Notes: a model not told the origin generated them from the letters alone. A DNA stretch of 64,000 bases from Tetragenococcus muriaticus DSM 15685 (GCF_000423785.1 NZ_AUIQ01000003.1:1-64000), one strand, 5' to 3'. Counted from the stretch's first letter, positions 50,265 to 61,188 are shown. Numbers and translations are program-made.

Positions 50265-50954
50265 ATGGCTAAAAAAAGCAGAAAAATGCAAGAAGCATTA
50301 GAAAAAGTGGATACATCAAAAGCTTATTCAGTTGAGGATGCTGTTGCATTAGCAAAAGAAACAAGTATTGCAAATTTTGACGCAACTCTTGAAGTTGCTT
50401 ATCGTTTAAATGTTGATCCAAAAAAAGCAGACCAACAAATACGAGGAGCTGTTGTTTTGCCTAATGGCACCGGAAAAACGCAAACTGTTTTAGTGTTTGC
50501 TAAAGGTGATAAAGCCCAAGAAGCTGAGGCAGCTGGTGCCGATTATGTAGGTGAAGGTGAGTTAGCTGATCGCATTCAACAAGGTTGGTTTGATTTTGAT
50601 GTAGTCATTGCAACGCCAGATATGATGGCACAAGTTGGTAAATTAGGACGTGTTTTAGGACCTAAAGGTTTAATGCCTAATCCTAAAACTGGCACAGTTA
50701 CAATGGACGTGGCAAAAGCTGTCGAGGAAGTTAAAGCTGGTCGAGTAACTTACCGTGTTGATCAAAATGGTAATATACATGCACCAATTGGTAAAGTCTC
50801 TTTTGACGACAACCAATTAATAGAAAACTTCAAAACGGTTCAAGACGTTATTGAAAAAGCTAAACCATCAGCGGCTAAGGGCACTTACATGAAAAATATT
50901 ACTATAACTCCAACTTTTGGCCCTGGTATTCATGTAGATCCAGCTTCATTTTAA
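50265..50954 (+). CDS. rplA: 50S ribosomal protein L1
   Basis: The 229-residue L1 forms the mobile stalk near the E site and usually represses translation of its own mRNA. Conserved segments include [33 protein letters not shown] and [16 protein letters not shown] at 50265 follows AAGGAGGAAAC. It lies 104 bases after rplK. Confidence 0.97.
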   Translation: MAKKSRKMQEALEKVDTSKAYSVEDAVALAKETSIANFDATLEVAYRLNVDPKKADQQIRGAVVLPNGTGKTQTVLVFAKGDKAQEAEAAGADYVGEGELADRIQQGWFDFDVVIATPDMMAQVGKLGRVLGPKGLMPNPKTGTVTMDVAKAVEEVKAGRVTYRVDQNGNIHAPIGKVSFDDNQLIENFKTVQDVIEKAKPSAAKGTYMKNITITPTFGPGIHVDPASF

Positions 50955-50989
50955 GAATTGAAAAAAAGATTGACGTAAACACCTTTTCT

Positions 50990-51123
50990 ATGATAAGGTG
51001 TTTGACGTTAATGATTAAGTGTACCGAAGACAGTAGGTGACTCAAGTCGTAAATCCTACCGAGGACTTTTATTGATAAGTATCAATAGACCCTCTATGTC
51101 TGCGGTGACATAGAGTTTTTTTA
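50990..51123 (+). ncRNA. Ribosomal protein L10 leader with terminator
   Basis: The region before rplJ contains the paired elements expected of an L10 leader, including GTAGGTGACTCAAGTCGTAAATCCTACC around 51030-51059 (GTAGG/CCTAC). It ends with CTCTATGTC/GACATAGAG (51092-51115) and an eight-T run. When L10 or L10-(L7/L12)4 binds the leader, read-through of this terminator or translation falls. The exact 5' end is estimated. Confidence 0.7.
51092..51123 (+). terminator. Attenuator terminator upstream of rplJ
   Basis: CTCTATGTC (51092-51100) pairs perfectly with GACATAGAG (51107-51115) around TGCGGT, followed by eight T. Confidence 0.88.
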
Positions 51124-51164
51124 TTGTAAAAAACTCTCGCAGTAAAATTAGGAGGTGAAAAAAG

Positions 51165-51671
51165 ATGAGTGAAGCAGCTATTGCAAAGAAAGCAGAAATC
51201 GTTACAGAAGTAGCGAAACAATTTAATGCAGCTGAATCAGTTGTGTTTGTTGATTACCGTGGATTGACGGTGGACGAAGATACTCGTTTACGTAAACAAT
51301 TACGTGATGCCAATGTTGAAATGCACGTAATAAAAAATTCTATTCTTGTTCGGGCAGCTAAAGAAGCTGGTTTAGAAGGTTTAGAAGAAGTTTTTGTAGG
51401 CCCTACTGCTGTTGCCTTTAGTAATGATGATGTGGTTGCTCCGGCGAAAATTATTAATGATTTTTCAAAAGAAGCGAGCGCACTAGAAATTAAAGGTGGT
51501 GTAGTTGAAGATAGAGTTGCTACATTGGATGAAGTTATAGATTTGGCAAAACTACCAAATCGCGATGGACTACTATCTATGTTGCTATCTGTCTTACAAG
51601 CTCCTGTACGCAATGTGGCTTACGGACTTAACGCAGTTATTGAAAAAAGTAACGACGAAGATGCTGCTTAA
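51165..51671 (+). CDS. rplJ: 50S ribosomal protein L10
   Basis: The 168-residue L10 binds 23S rRNA and carries L7/L12 dimers on its C-terminal helix. Recognisable parts are [20 protein letters not shown] and [14 protein letters not shown] in the N-terminal domain, and an L7/L12-binding tail. ATG at 51165 follows TTAGGAGGTG. It is cotranscribed with rplL and regulated by the leader upstream. Confidence 0.96.
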   Translation: MSEAAIAKKAEIVTEVAKQFNAAESVVFVDYRGLTVDEDTRLRKQLRDANVEMHVIKNSILVRAAKEAGLEGLEEVFVGPTAVAFSNDDVVAPAKIINDFSKEASALEIKGGVVEDRVATLDEVIDLAKLPNRDGLLSMLLSVLQAPVRNVAYGLNAVIEKSNDEDAA

Positions 51672-51712
51672 TTGCAGTTAAAAAATTATTGAATATAATG
51701 GAGGAAAATAAA

Positions 51713-52081
51713 ATGGCATTAAATGTTGAAAACATTGTCGAAGAACTAAAAGGTGCGACAATTTTAGAATTAAATGATTTAGTTAAGGCTATTGAAGATG
51801 AGTTTGGTGTATCTGCTTCAGCGCCAGTTGCTGCTGCAGCTCCAAGTGAAGCTGAAGAAGCTGAAGAACAAACTGAATTTACTGTAGAACTTAGCGATGC
51901 TGGTGACCAAAAAGTGAAAGTCATTAAAGCTATCCGTGAAGCAACTGGTTTAGGCTTGAAAGAAGCAAAAGCTGTTGCTGACGGTGCTCCTTCTCCGGTT
52001 AAAGAAAATGTATCTAAAGAAGAAGCTGACAGTTTGAAATCTGCTTTAGAAGATGCTGGTGCTAGCGTAGAATTGAAGTAA
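51713..52081 (+). CDS. rplL: 50S ribosomal protein L7/L12
   Basis: The 122-residue stalk protein that recruits GTPase factors. The N-terminal dimerisation domain (1-32) is followed by an Ala/Glu-rich hinge (about 38-54) and a C-terminal domain with [23 protein letters not shown] at 51713 follows TGGAGG; the frame is open slightly upstream without a site. A strong terminator follows. Confidence 0.97.
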   Translation: MALNVENIVEELKGATILELNDLVKAIEDEFGVSASAPVAAAAPSEAEEAEEQTEFTVELSDAGDQKVKVIKAIREATGLGLKEAKAVADGAPSPVKENVSKEEADSLKSALEDAGASVELK

Positions 52082-52096
52082 TTTGGTTAATGATAA

Positions 52097-52140
52097 AGAA
52101 GCTAGGAAGTCTAAATATTAGATTTCCTAGCTTCTTTTTT
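52097..52140 (+). terminator. Intrinsic terminator of rplJ-rplL
   Basis: An 18-base arm at 52097-52114 pairs almost perfectly with TTAGATTTCCTAGCTTCT (52118-52135), then a T run. Confidence 0.92.
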
Positions 52141-52263
52141 GTAGTTATTTAAGAAGGTGAATTCTATAAAAATAAAGAAAAGTTGAGGAATATATTTTTC
52201 CATTTTTTCATAAGATGGTGTAAGATAACTATTGAAAGTATAAAATACCTGGAGGAGTTATTG

Positions 52264-52896
52264 ATGAAAATTGCAGTTGTAGCCGCAAGTGGTAGAGCGG
52301 GAAAATTAATAACAAATGAAGCTGTTAAGCGTAACCATGAAGTTACTGCTATTGTACGTCATAAAAATCAAACGGAAGCTTCTTATGTTTTACAAAAGGA
52401 TCTTTATGATTTGACGTATCAAGATTTGAAAGAATTTGATATTGTGGTTGATGCTTTTGGCGTTTGGAACCCTTCAGATATGGATTTACATGATTCTTCA
52501 TTAATGCACTTAGCAGATTGTTTAAGTGGTACAAGTACAAAACTATTTGTGGTTGGGGGTGCAGGTAGTTTATACATTGATTCCGAACATGTAAAACAGT
52601 TAAAGGATACTCCAGAGTTCCCAGAAGAGGCAAAACCTGTTGCTGAGGGAATGGTAAAAGCTTTGGATCATTTGAAAGAGCGTGGAGATGCGCAATGGGT
52701 ATACGTCAGTCCTGCAGCAAGTTTTATAGCTGATGGAGTAAAAACGGAAGATTATACAATTACAGATAATGAATATGTAGAAAATAAAGCAGGCGAAAGT
52801 AAAATTAGTTATCAAGATTACGCACTTGCCTTTGTAGATGCTGTGGAAGCAGACAAATATAACCAAGTACAAATATCAATTTATCAAAACGCATAG
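52264..52896 (+). CDS. NAD(P)-binding protein, NmrA-like
   Basis: A 210-residue Rossmann-fold protein. The N-terminal motif IAVVAASGRAGKLI gives the G-x-x-G-x-x-G nucleotide-binding turn. Later strands (VDAFGVW, VVGGAGSLYID) match the atypical short-chain family often annotated as NAD(P)H-binding or NmrA-like. No catalytic triad is obvious. ATG at 52264 follows TGGAGGAG; the open frame from 52183 lacks a site. It stands alone, with a long inverted-repeat element downstream. Confidence 0.82.
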   Translation: MKIAVVAASGRAGKLITNEAVKRNHEVTAIVRHKNQTEASYVLQKDLYDLTYQDLKEFDIVVDAFGVWNPSDMDLHDSSLMHLADCLSGTSTKLFVVGGAGSLYIDSEHVKQLKDTPEFPEEAKPVAEGMVKALDHLKERGDAQWVYVSPAASFIADGVKTEDYTITDNEYVENKAGESKISYQDYALAFVDAVEADKYNQVQISIYQNA

Positions 52897-52918
52897 TGTG
52901 AAATAGTATTAGAGAAGA

Positions 52919-53073
52919 AGAATAGAGCTGTGACATAAGTAAAAATATCCGAATTATAGAAAGACGGTCTCTGCGATTTAGCAGTCGTCGCAAATTTGTA
53001 ACGATGGTCAAACCTCAATACATATCGTTCGGATACTTGATTACTCAAAGAACTTATGCCCCAGCTCTATTCT
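52919..53073. repeat. Hairpin repeat element with 22-bp inverted ends
   Basis: The arms at 52919-52940 and 53052-53073 match as inverted repeats at 20 of 22 positions. Inside, TATCCGAA (52946-52953) pairs with TTCGGATA (53028-53035), AACGAT pairs with ATCGTT (53000-53029), and a small CTGC-N6-GCAG hairpin lies at 52971-52984. The inner module recurs at 63309-63401. The element separates two convergent genes and could terminate both. Confidence 0.75.
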
Positions 53074-53110
53074 TTGTAGTAAAATGCGATGTGAATTTTT
53101 CGTGGTAATT

Positions 53111-54448
53111 TCACTTTTGTTGACTATACAATTTATTGTCATACATTTTAAAGAATGGATAATAAATGAGAATCGATATGCCAAGATTAATAATAGCGAT
53201 GAATACTCCACGGAAATCGCCACCTGTTCCTAAAAAAGCTCCTGTTCCTACAGGAGAAATCCAAGGAATTCCAGAAATAATTTTATTGACAAAACCTACT
53301 GAAGCAGCAAAATAAGATATTGTGACATTAATAATAGGAGCTAATATAAATGGGATCATTAAATATGGATTATAAACAATAGGCGCCCCAAAGATCACAG
53401 GCTCATTAATATTAAAAAGACCTGGTAAAATAGCAGCTCTTCCTAATACTTTTAATTGATCTGATTTTGCATTAAAGACCATTAATAAAACCAGCCCTAA
53501 TGTACTACCAGCACCCCCAAGGAAAATATACATGTTAACAAAATCGCCAGCAAAGATGTTTTCCGCTCCATTAATATTTTCGGTCAAAGCTACTAATAAA
53601 ATAGGATTGATAAAACTGTTTTTAATAATCGCAGTTCCATGAACGCCTACTATCCATAGTAAGTGGATAAGTAACATAATAATTACTATTCCTAACCAAG
53701 ATCCTGTTAACCCTTTTACGAACTCGAAAGGTTCCGTTAAAATGGCATGTAAATCTGTGTGGAAAAACGCTAAAACTCCGTTGATAACAACCATTGTAAT
53801 TGCGATAAAAATAGCTGGAATTAAAGAAGCAAATGCTTTACTAACCCCATCTGGAACCCCTTTAGGCATATGAATCGTCACATTTTTCACTATACAATAT
53901 CGGTAGATTTGCACGGCTAAAATCGACGTTATAATACCAATGAAAATGCCCACACCACTAAAACGTGTCACCCAACTATCTAGAGCTACGCCGTTATAGA
54001 TCATCGAGCCTTCAGCGCTGTCTTGTAGTAGTTGTGCTTGGCCATTTTGTATGTCTACTTGAATGATCGTTAATAAAAAAGCAAATAGTCCTAAAATGGC
54101 TCCGACAAAACTGCTCATTTGTTTTTCGGATTCTTTTCGATAGCTTTCGGTCAAATAAAAAGCAGTAGCTAAAGCATAAAAAATGGCAATTGAGTCAATT
54201 GACATTGTTGTAACTATACTATAAAGCGGGGATAACTTTAATATAGTTTGCTCAAAAAAAGGTGCCAATGGTGGAATAATATCTGGTAAATTATTAATAA
54301 TTAAAAAAATCGATCCAACGATCGTAAAAGGAACAGTTACGATCCCAGCTTGCATAATTGCTTGTACTACTCGCAAATTCGCTAGCCGGTTTAAAGGAGG
54401 CATAAGTTTATTTTCTAGAAAGTTAAATACGGCATTCATTTTCTTCAT
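53111..54448 (-). CDS. PTS cellobiose/beta-glucoside transporter, subunit IIC
   Basis: A 445-residue membrane permease of the lactose/cellobiose PTS family with about ten hydrophobic helices. NKLMPPLNRLANLRVVQAI near the N-terminus and NEPVIFGAPIVYNPYLMIPF near residue 340 are family landmarks. It takes up and phosphorylates a beta-glucoside using IIA and IIB subunits, which are not in this window. ATG at 54448 overlaps the stop of the upstream phospho-beta-glucosidase gene (ATGA), so both are made together. The exact sugar is unknown. Confidence 0.9.
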   Translation of the reverse strand: MKKMNAVFNFLENKLMPPLNRLANLRVVQAIMQAGIVTVPFTIVGSIFLIINNLPDIIPPLAPFFEQTILKLSPLYSIVTTMSIDSIAIFYALATAFYLTESYRKESEKQMSSFVGAILGLFAFLLTIIQVDIQNGQAQLLQDSAEGSMIYNGVALDSWVTRFSGVGIFIGIITSILAVQIYRYCIVKNVTIHMPKGVPDGVSKAFASLIPAIFIAITMVVINGVLAFFHTDLHAILTEPFEFVKGLTGSWLGIVIIMLLIHLLWIVGVHGTAIIKNSFINPILLVALTENINGAENIFAGDFVNMYIFLGGAGSTLGLVLLMVFNAKSDQLKVLGRAAILPGLFNINEPVIFGAPIVYNPYLMIPFILAPIINVTISYFAASVGFVNKIISGIPWISPVGTGAFLGTGGDFRGVFIAIINLGISILIYYPFFKMYDNKLYSQQK

Positions 54449-55845
54449 CTTCTTTCTAAAGGAATCTTATTAGTTTGAATGAGTTTTTGATACCAGAAGA
54501 AACTGTCTTTTTTATATCGTTTCAATTGTTTCAACTCTTTTTCTGTGCGATCCACGTAAATAAAGCCATAGCGCTTGCTAATACCTTCATGCACACTGAT
54601 TAGATCAATAGCAGACCATGGGCTATACCCAAATAAATCAACTCCAGATTGAATGGCATTTAAGCATTGTTCAAGATGTTGTGATAGATAATCGATACGA
54701 TAGTCGTCATGAATTTTTCCATTCTCTGTTAGTTGATCTTTTGCGCCTAAGCCATTTTCAGTAATAATGATAGGTAAATGATAGCGATCATATAATGTTT
54801 GTAAAGTGGTTTTTAATCCCTCAGGATCAATTGTCCAATTAAATTGGTTCTTTTTAAGGTGAGGGTTGGTGACCCCTTTATAAAATCCCCAGTCCATAAT
54901 ATCTTCACTTTGTTGGTCGTTAATTCCTTCGCTCATCTTATTTTTATCCGTTGGCTTTTCCACAGTCATTGTTGTATAAAAGTTCATAGCGACAAAATCA
55001 GGAAAATTTTCTTTCATTAAGGCTTCATCTTCAGCTGCAAAGGTAATAGAGATATCCTTTTGTTTTAGGTAATCTTTAAAAACAGTATTGTAGCGACCAA
55101 AACAAGAAAAATCGAGATAAGCCCAGTTTCTTACACTATTAAAATATAGCGCTGCTTGATTATCCAATGGTTTACTTGTGGCTGGATAAACGAGTGAAAT
55201 ATTAGGGACTGGACCAATTTGGCCATTTTCTACTAATTCATGACAAAGCTTAAAAGCGTACTTTTCTGCTATCATCAAGTGGTGAAACTGCTGATATTTT
55301 TCTTGAAGTGGAATTTGTTTTCCTAAAATTTTTTGATCAACCAGTAACATTACATTAGGTTCGTTAATTGTTAGCCAATATTTTACTTGGTTACCATAAG
55401 CTTTAAATACTGTTTTAGCGTAGTTTTTAAAGGCAGTTATGGTTTCACGATTGGACCAACCTCCAATATCTTCTAAAGCTTGAGGAAGATCAAAGTGATT
55501 AAGTGTAATCATTGGTTGAATATTATAACGTAAACATTCATCGATCACTTTCTGGTAGTGATCAATTCCAGATTGGTTGACTGCTCCGCTACCTAAAGGA
55601 AAAATCCGTGCCCAAGAAATAGAAAAACGAAAAATTTCTACACCTAATTCTGCCAGCAGTTTGATATCTTTCTTGTAATGGTGATAATGATCGCTTGCGA
55701 TGGTAAAATCAGCAATTTCATGATTATCGCGAGGTCTAGTATCTTGTACAGTTAGCCCTTTACCATCACTTTTATAAGCACCTTCTGTTTGATGAGCGCT
55801 AATAGAAGCTCCCCATAGAAAATTTTTTGGAAATTTATATGACAT
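54445..55845 (-). CDS. 6-phospho-beta-glucosidase, glycoside hydrolase family 1
   Basis: A 466-residue GH1 enzyme that splits the phosphorylated beta-glucoside delivered by the PTS. The N-terminus is FPKNFLWGASISAHQTEGAY. The acid/base glutamate is in LTINEPN near residue 172 and the nucleophile is in IIITENGLG near 365. A phosphate-binding site is likely near GVDLFGYSPWSAIDLIS. ATG at 55845 follows AAAGGAGAA; the frame open to 55905 lacks a ribosome site. It is the first gene of a two-gene operon with the IIC permease. Confidence 0.92.
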   Translation of the reverse strand: MSYKFPKNFLWGASISAHQTEGAYKSDGKGLTVQDTRPRDNHEIADFTIASDHYHHYKKDIKLLAELGVEIFRFSISWARIFPLGSGAVNQSGIDHYQKVIDECLRYNIQPMITLNHFDLPQALEDIGGWSNRETITAFKNYAKTVFKAYGNQVKYWLTINEPNVMLLVDQKILGKQIPLQEKYQQFHHLMIAEKYAFKLCHELVENGQIGPVPNISLVYPATSKPLDNQAALYFNSVRNWAYLDFSCFGRYNTVFKDYLKQKDISITFAAEDEALMKENFPDFVAMNFYTTMTVEKPTDKNKMSEGINDQQSEDIMDWGFYKGVTNPHLKKNQFNWTIDPEGLKTTLQTLYDRYHLPIIITENGLGAKDQLTENGKIHDDYRIDYLSQHLEQCLNAIQSGVDLFGYSPWSAIDLISVHEGISKRYGFIYVDRTEKELKQLKRYKKDSFFWYQKLIQTNKIPLERR

Positions 55846-56051
55846 TATCATTCTCCTTTGTGAAAATTGACATTCATTCTTAAGTATACTAATTTTTAAG
55901 AACAAATTCGAGTATGTTTGCTTAAAAACTTACATTCAATTTGTTCGGTAAAGATTTAAAAAAGATCCAAAGGGATTTTCTCAAATTGTAGTATTTTTAA
56001 GAGAAATTGCGTATAATAGAAGGCAGTGAATTTTGAAAAGAGGTGGCTCAT

Positions 56052-57785
56052 TTGGTTTATCAAGCACTCTACCGTGTGTGGCGTTCCCAACGATTTGATG
56101 ACGTTATTGGTCAGCAAGCTATTACGCAAACTTTAAAAAACGCGATCATGCAAAGTCAAATTTCTCATGCTTATTTATTTACGGGCCCACGAGGTACAGG
56201 GAAAACCAGTGCCGCAAAAATTCTTGCTAAAGCTGTCAATTGTCCGAACAGCAAAGATGGGGAACCTTGCAATGAGTGTGAAATATGTCGCTCAATTACA
56301 GAAGGAACTCAAGAAGATGTCATTGAAATAGATGCTGCTAGCAACAATGGTGTCGAAGAGATCCGCCTAATTCGTGAACGAGCAAACTACGCTCCCACAC
56401 AAGCTCAATATAAGGTATATATTATCGATGAGGTCCATATGTTATCGACTGGTGCTTTTAACGCCTTATTAAAGACCTTGGAAGAACCTAAAAAAAATGT
56501 GATTTTTATCCTAGCTACTACAGAACCTCATAAAATACCAGCGACGATTATTTCTAGAACGCAACGTTTTGATTTTAAACGGATTGCTACTAGTGATATT
56601 GTGGAGCATTTAGCTTATGTTTTAGAAAAAAGTAACATTGAGTATTCTAAAGAGGCTTTAAATGTGATTGCACAAGCTGCTGAAGGCGGAATGCGCGATG
56701 GATTAAGTATTTTAGATCAAGCTATTTCTTTTAGTAACGGGACAATTACTTTGGAAAATGCCTTAGAAGTGACTGGCAGTCTGACTTATGACATGATGGA
56801 TCGTTTTATTGTTGCTTGTAAACAAGAAGAACCTGCTACATGCTTGCAACTATTAGATGAAATGCTGACTTCAGGTAAAGAACCTAGACGGTTGTTAGAG
56901 AACTTGTTGGTCTATTGCCGCGATTTATTAATCTATCAAAAAGCGCCACAGTTACTAGCTGAAAAAGCCCAGCATTTGACAGAAACATTTAAACAGTCAG
57001 CTAAAGAAATTTCTGCTGAGCAGATATATGCTTTTATAGATGTATTAAATGAAGCACAAAATGAAATTCGTTTTTCTACAAATCCTAGAATTTATCTAGA
57101 AGTTGCTGTGGTGAAACTAGCGGGCAAAGGTTTATCTGAAGAAACAGTAACCGCTAATCAGACTGTAGCTGATAGCCAAGAAGTAACTCAGTTAAAAGAA
57201 CAAATAACTGAGTTACAAAAAGAAGTAACTCAGTTGAAAGAACAAATTGGACAACCTCAAACACAGACACAGCCGGCACAAAATAAAGAAAAAAAAGCAA
57301 CAAATACGCATTATCGTTTACCGAAAAAACGTGTATTTCAAGTTTTGAAAGAAGCAACTAAAAAAGAGCTGACAAGTGTGAAAGAAATTTGGGGAGATCT
57401 TTTAGCGAGCTTAAGTGTCACGCAAAAAGCGATGTTAAGTGCCAGTCATCCCAAAGCGGCTAGTCCGAATGGTTTAGTCATTGCTTTTGATTATGAAATT
57501 ATTTGCAAAAAAGCAGCCAATGATCAGGAATTTATTGCCGCTGTACAAAATAATATTAGCCGGATGATTTCTGGCTATAAACCAGATTTGGTCTATATTA
57601 CAGAGGAAAGTTGGCCGATTTTAAGACAAGAGTTTCTTTCTGGCCAAGAAGAAACTGTGAACGAAAGTGAACTTACGGAAAATGAGACGGAAGGAACTGA
57701 AGAGACTGAAGCGAAAGAAGAAGGTTTAGTTGTTTCCAAAGCACAAGATTTATTTGGTGAGTTAATAACAGTTAAAGAAGATTAA
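56052..57785 (+). CDS. dnaX: DNA polymerase III subunit gamma/tau
   Basis: The clamp-loader ATPase, 577 residues. It shows YQALYRVWR at the N-terminus, Walker A GPRGTGKTS near residue 43, a zinc site (CPNSKDGEPCNECEIC), the DEVHML Walker B and the sensor-1 region TTEPHKIPATIISR. The C-terminal third has a Thr/Gln/Glu-repeat linker near residues 380-400 (QLKEQI units) and a domain III extension. GTG at 56043 lies inside the GAGGTGG site, so TTG at 56052 is preferred. No obvious frameshift slip site for gamma was found. It heads dnaX-ybaB-recR-tmk. Confidence 0.95.
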   Translation: MVYQALYRVWRSQRFDDVIGQQAITQTLKNAIMQSQISHAYLFTGPRGTGKTSAAKILAKAVNCPNSKDGEPCNECEICRSITEGTQEDVIEIDAASNNGVEEIRLIRERANYAPTQAQYKVYIIDEVHMLSTGAFNALLKTLEEPKKNVIFILATTEPHKIPATIISRTQRFDFKRIATSDIVEHLAYVLEKSNIEYSKEALNVIAQAAEGGMRDGLSILDQAISFSNGTITLENALEVTGSLTYDMMDRFIVACKQEEPATCLQLLDEMLTSGKEPRRLLENLLVYCRDLLIYQKAPQLLAEKAQHLTETFKQSAKEISAEQIYAFIDVLNEAQNEIRFSTNPRIYLEVAVVKLAGKGLSEETVTANQTVADSQEVTQLKEQITELQKEVTQLKEQIGQPQTQTQPAQNKEKKATNTHYRLPKKRVFQVLKEATKKELTSVKEIWGDLLASLSVTQKAMLSASHPKAASPNGLVIAFDYEIICKKAANDQEFIAAVQNNISRMISGYKPDLVYITEESWPILRQEFLSGQEETVNESELTENETEGTEETEAKEEGLVVSKAQDLFGELITVKED

Positions 57786-57804
57786 AAAGAAATGAGGGTC
57801 TACT

Positions 57805-58116
57805 ATGAAAGGCATGGGAAACATGCAAGGTATGATGAAACAAGTACAAAAAATGCAAAAAGACATGGAAAAAGAACAAGAAGAACTAAATAAAAAGGAA
57901 TTTATTGGGAAAGCAGCTAATGATTATGTACAAGTAACTGGAACCGGGGATCGAACTATTACAGATGTGCAGATTAAAGAAGAAGTCATTGATCCAGAAG
58001 ATCCTGAAATGCTACAAGATCTTGTAGTTACAGCTGTTAATGACTGTTTAGGAAATATTGAAAAAGAAACACAAGAAACAATGGGGAAATATACCAAAAA
58101 TATCCCAGGGATGTAA
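57805..58116 (+). CDS. YbaB/EbfC family nucleoid-associated protein
   Basis: A 103-residue DNA-binding protein, with a Met/Gln-rich start ([20 protein letters not shown]) and a short alpha/beta body. It forms dimers that bind DNA and compact it; a role in recombination repair is suggested by its fixed place between dnaX and recR. ATG at 57805 follows TGAGGGT. It is 19 bases after dnaX. Confidence 0.94.
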   Translation: MKGMGNMQGMMKQVQKMQKDMEKEQEELNKKEFIGKAANDYVQVTGTGDRTITDVQIKEEVIDPEDPEMLQDLVVTAVNDCLGNIEKETQETMGKYTKNIPGM

Positions 58117-58158
58117 TGAATACACTTTTCTGGGTAATGAATAAAGGGGTCTTGATTC

Positions 58159-58755
58159 GTGCAGTATCCAGAACCGATTGCTCGTTTGATTGCAAGTTAT
58201 ATGAATTTACCTGGTATTGGTCAAAAAACGGCCACACGATTAGCTTTTTACACAATTGATATGAAAGATGAAACGGTAAATGATTTTGCTAAATCGTTAT
58301 TAAGTGTCAAACGAGATTTGACATATTGTAGTGTCTGTGGAAATATCACTGAAGATGATCCTTGTGAGATATGTGCCGATACTTCGCGAGATCGTTCAGT
58401 TATCTTAGTAGTAGAAGAACCTAAAGATGTAATGGCATTAGAAAAAATGAAAGAATATCAGGGATTGTATCACGTGTTACATGGTGTTCTTTCCCCTATG
58501 GAGGGAACAGGTCCTGAAGATATCAATATCCCGAGCTTAATTAAACGTTTAGAAAATGAAGAAGCTGGGGAAGTTATTATTGCGACAAATGCTTCCACAG
58601 AAGGTGAAGCTACGGCAATGTATATTTCTCGTTTGATCAAACCAGCAGGTATTAAAGTTACACGGTTGGCTCATGGCTTGTCTGTTGGAAGTGATATCGA
58701 ATATGCTGATGAAATTACCTTATCAAAAGCAGTAGAAGGCAGAACGGAAATATGA
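58159..58755 (+). CDS. recR: Recombination protein RecR
   Basis: The 198-residue RecR acts with RecF and RecO to load RecA on gaps. It has an N-terminal helix-hairpin-helix ([14 protein letters not shown]), a four-cysteine zinc finger ([16 protein letters not shown], residues about 57-72) and a Toprim domain ([12 protein letters not shown], then a Walker-B-like [17 protein letters not shown]). GTG at 58159 follows AAAGGGG. It continues the dnaX operon order. Confidence 0.96.
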   Translation: MQYPEPIARLIASYMNLPGIGQKTATRLAFYTIDMKDETVNDFAKSLLSVKRDLTYCSVCGNITEDDPCEICADTSRDRSVILVVEEPKDVMALEKMKEYQGLYHVLHGVLSPMEGTGPEDINIPSLIKRLENEEAGEVIIATNASTEGEATAMYISRLIKPAGIKVTRLAHGLSVGSDIEYADEITLSKAVEGRTEI

Positions 58756-58786
58756 TAAAAATTGAGAGTAAAAGGAGAAAAGTAAG

Positions 58787-59769
<983 letters not shown>

Positions 59770-59798
59770 ATAGGATAAGAAAGTAAGGAGCGACTTCG

Positions 59799-60749
59799 AT
59801 GGGAGCAGAAAATTTTTTAGCCCAAAGTCAGCCTCTTGTTTATGAGCAGATGAAAAGAAATGTAGAGCATGAGCATTTGGCTCATGCTTATATTTTTGAA
59901 GGCGATAATGGAGGCGGTAAACATGAGATGGCTTTGTGGTTAGCCAAACGTTTATTATGTTTAAACGTCATAGAAAATAACCCATGTGAACAATGTTTGA
60001 ACTGTACTCGGATTAACGAAGGAGAACATCCCAATGTTCAATTGATTGCACCAGAAGGCCAATGGATAAAAGTTCATCAAATTCGCCAACTCCAAGCAGA
60101 GCTTTCTAAGAGTAGTTTTGAAAAAGGAATGCAAATTTTCATTGTGGAACAAGCTGATAAAATGAATCCAAGCGCAGCTAATAGCCTATTAAAACTATTA
60201 GAAGAGCCTGTTGGAAATTCTGTAGCTATTTTGGAAACCAATGTTTTAGGCAAAGTATTGCCCACTATCCAATCACGTTGTCAGATTATTCATTTTCCGC
60301 CTTTAGCAAAAGAACAATTAATAAAACGTTTAGAAGAAAAACAACTACCGGCCAATGAAGCCAAATTGATTGCTAACCTAACGGGCAGCTATGATAAAGC
60401 AGTTGAAATCTCTGAAGATGAATGGTTTAATGAAACTAGAGAAATTGTAACTACATGGTTTGATTATTTGCAAAAAGAAGATCCGCAAGCATTTATTTTT
60501 GTACAAAAAAAGATTGTTGCTCAAGCAAAAGAAAAAGAACAACAACAAATGATTCTTTCTATACTTCTAGTTTATTTTCAAAGTGAACGAGACCGTGATT
60601 TAGCAAGTAAGGAAAAGACGCAACGAATAAACGATATACTTGAATTAATTTTACAAGCGCAGCAGAAGTTAACTGCGAATGTAGCTTTTCAAGGAGTGGC
60701 AGAACAATTAGTATTGCGAATCATTTGGAATATGGTTACGAAGGATTAA
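59799..60749 (+). CDS. holB: DNA polymerase III subunit delta'
   Basis: A 316-residue clamp-loader subunit. It has a zinc module (CEQCLNCTRI), the P-loop-like GDNGGGKHEMALW, which is degenerate because delta' does not hydrolyse ATP, EQADKMNPSAANSLLKLLEEP and the sensor region LPTIQSRCQ. ATG at 59799 follows AAGGAGCG. It is in the dnaX-recR-tmk-holB-yabA cluster. Confidence 0.94.
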   Translation: MGAENFLAQSQPLVYEQMKRNVEHEHLAHAYIFEGDNGGGKHEMALWLAKRLLCLNVIENNPCEQCLNCTRINEGEHPNVQLIAPEGQWIKVHQIRQLQAELSKSSFEKGMQIFIVEQADKMNPSAANSLLKLLEEPVGNSVAILETNVLGKVLPTIQSRCQIIHFPPLAKEQLIKRLEEKQLPANEAKLIANLTGSYDKAVEISEDEWFNETREIVTTWFDYLQKEDPQAFIFVQKKIVAQAKEKEQQQMILSILLVYFQSERDRDLASKEKTQRINDILELILQAQQKLTANVAFQGVAEQLVLRIIWNMVTKD

Positions 60750-60775
60750 AAGAGACGCTAAAGTAGGTGATACAT

Positions 60776-61129
60776 ATGGCGATGGATAAACGTTCTTTAT
60801 ATGATGGATTGAATGCATTTGAAGCAGATTTACAAAAGCTATCGGAAAATTTGGTGGAAATGAAGGGTTCTTTACAAGAACTGGTTGAAAAAAATACGAC
60901 CCTAGAATTAGAAAATCAACGTTTAAGAGAACGGATTCATGAATTAAGCCGCCAAAGTTCTACTCATTCAGAAAAAGACAAGCAGGAACTTTCCCAATCA
61001 CGAATGAACCTTGAAAAAATTTATGAAGAAGGCTTTCATGTTTGTTATGATTTGTATGGCTCTAGGCGTGAGCATGATGAACCTTGTGCTTTTTGTTTAG
61101 AAGTTATTTATCGAGATAGTGGGAAATAA
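60776..61129 (+). CDS. yabA: Replication initiation control protein YabA
   Basis: A 117-residue negative regulator of DnaA that also binds the sliding clamp. The N-terminal coiled coil (about residues 5-70, heptads of Leu/Glu/Lys) forms the tetramer. The C-terminal zinc domain has HVCYDLYGSRREHDEPCAFC (His and three Cys). ATG at 60776 follows TAGGTG; the frame is open from a GTG at 60767 but that codon is part of the site. It sits between holB and rsmI as in other Firmicutes. Confidence 0.94.
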   Translation: MAMDKRSLYDGLNAFEADLQKLSENLVEMKGSLQELVEKNTTLELENQRLRERIHELSRQSSTHSEKDKQELSQSRMNLEKIYEEGFHVCYDLYGSRREHDEPCAFCLEVIYRDSGK

Positions 61130-61138
61130 GTGGCAATT

Positions 61139-61170
61139 GACTGGACCGTACTTAGCGCCCAGTCTTTTTT
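61139..61170 (+). terminator. Intrinsic terminator after yabA
   Basis: GACTGG (61139-61144) pairs with CCAGTC (61159-61164) across a 14-base loop, followed by six T. rsmI may therefore be partly separated from the upstream operon. Confidence 0.65.
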
Positions 61171-61188
61171 ATTTAATGGAGGGAATCA

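Noticed and set aside
51254-51924. Antisense open frames opposite rplJ and rplL
   Set aside because: Shadows of highly biased ribosomal-protein codons; no start signals.
57154-57260. Tandem repeat or frameshift site in dnaX
   Set aside because: The repeated CAGTTAAAAGAACAAAT-like units encode a plain coiled-coil or linker stretch (QLKEQI), and no slippery A run with stimulatory hairpin was seen.
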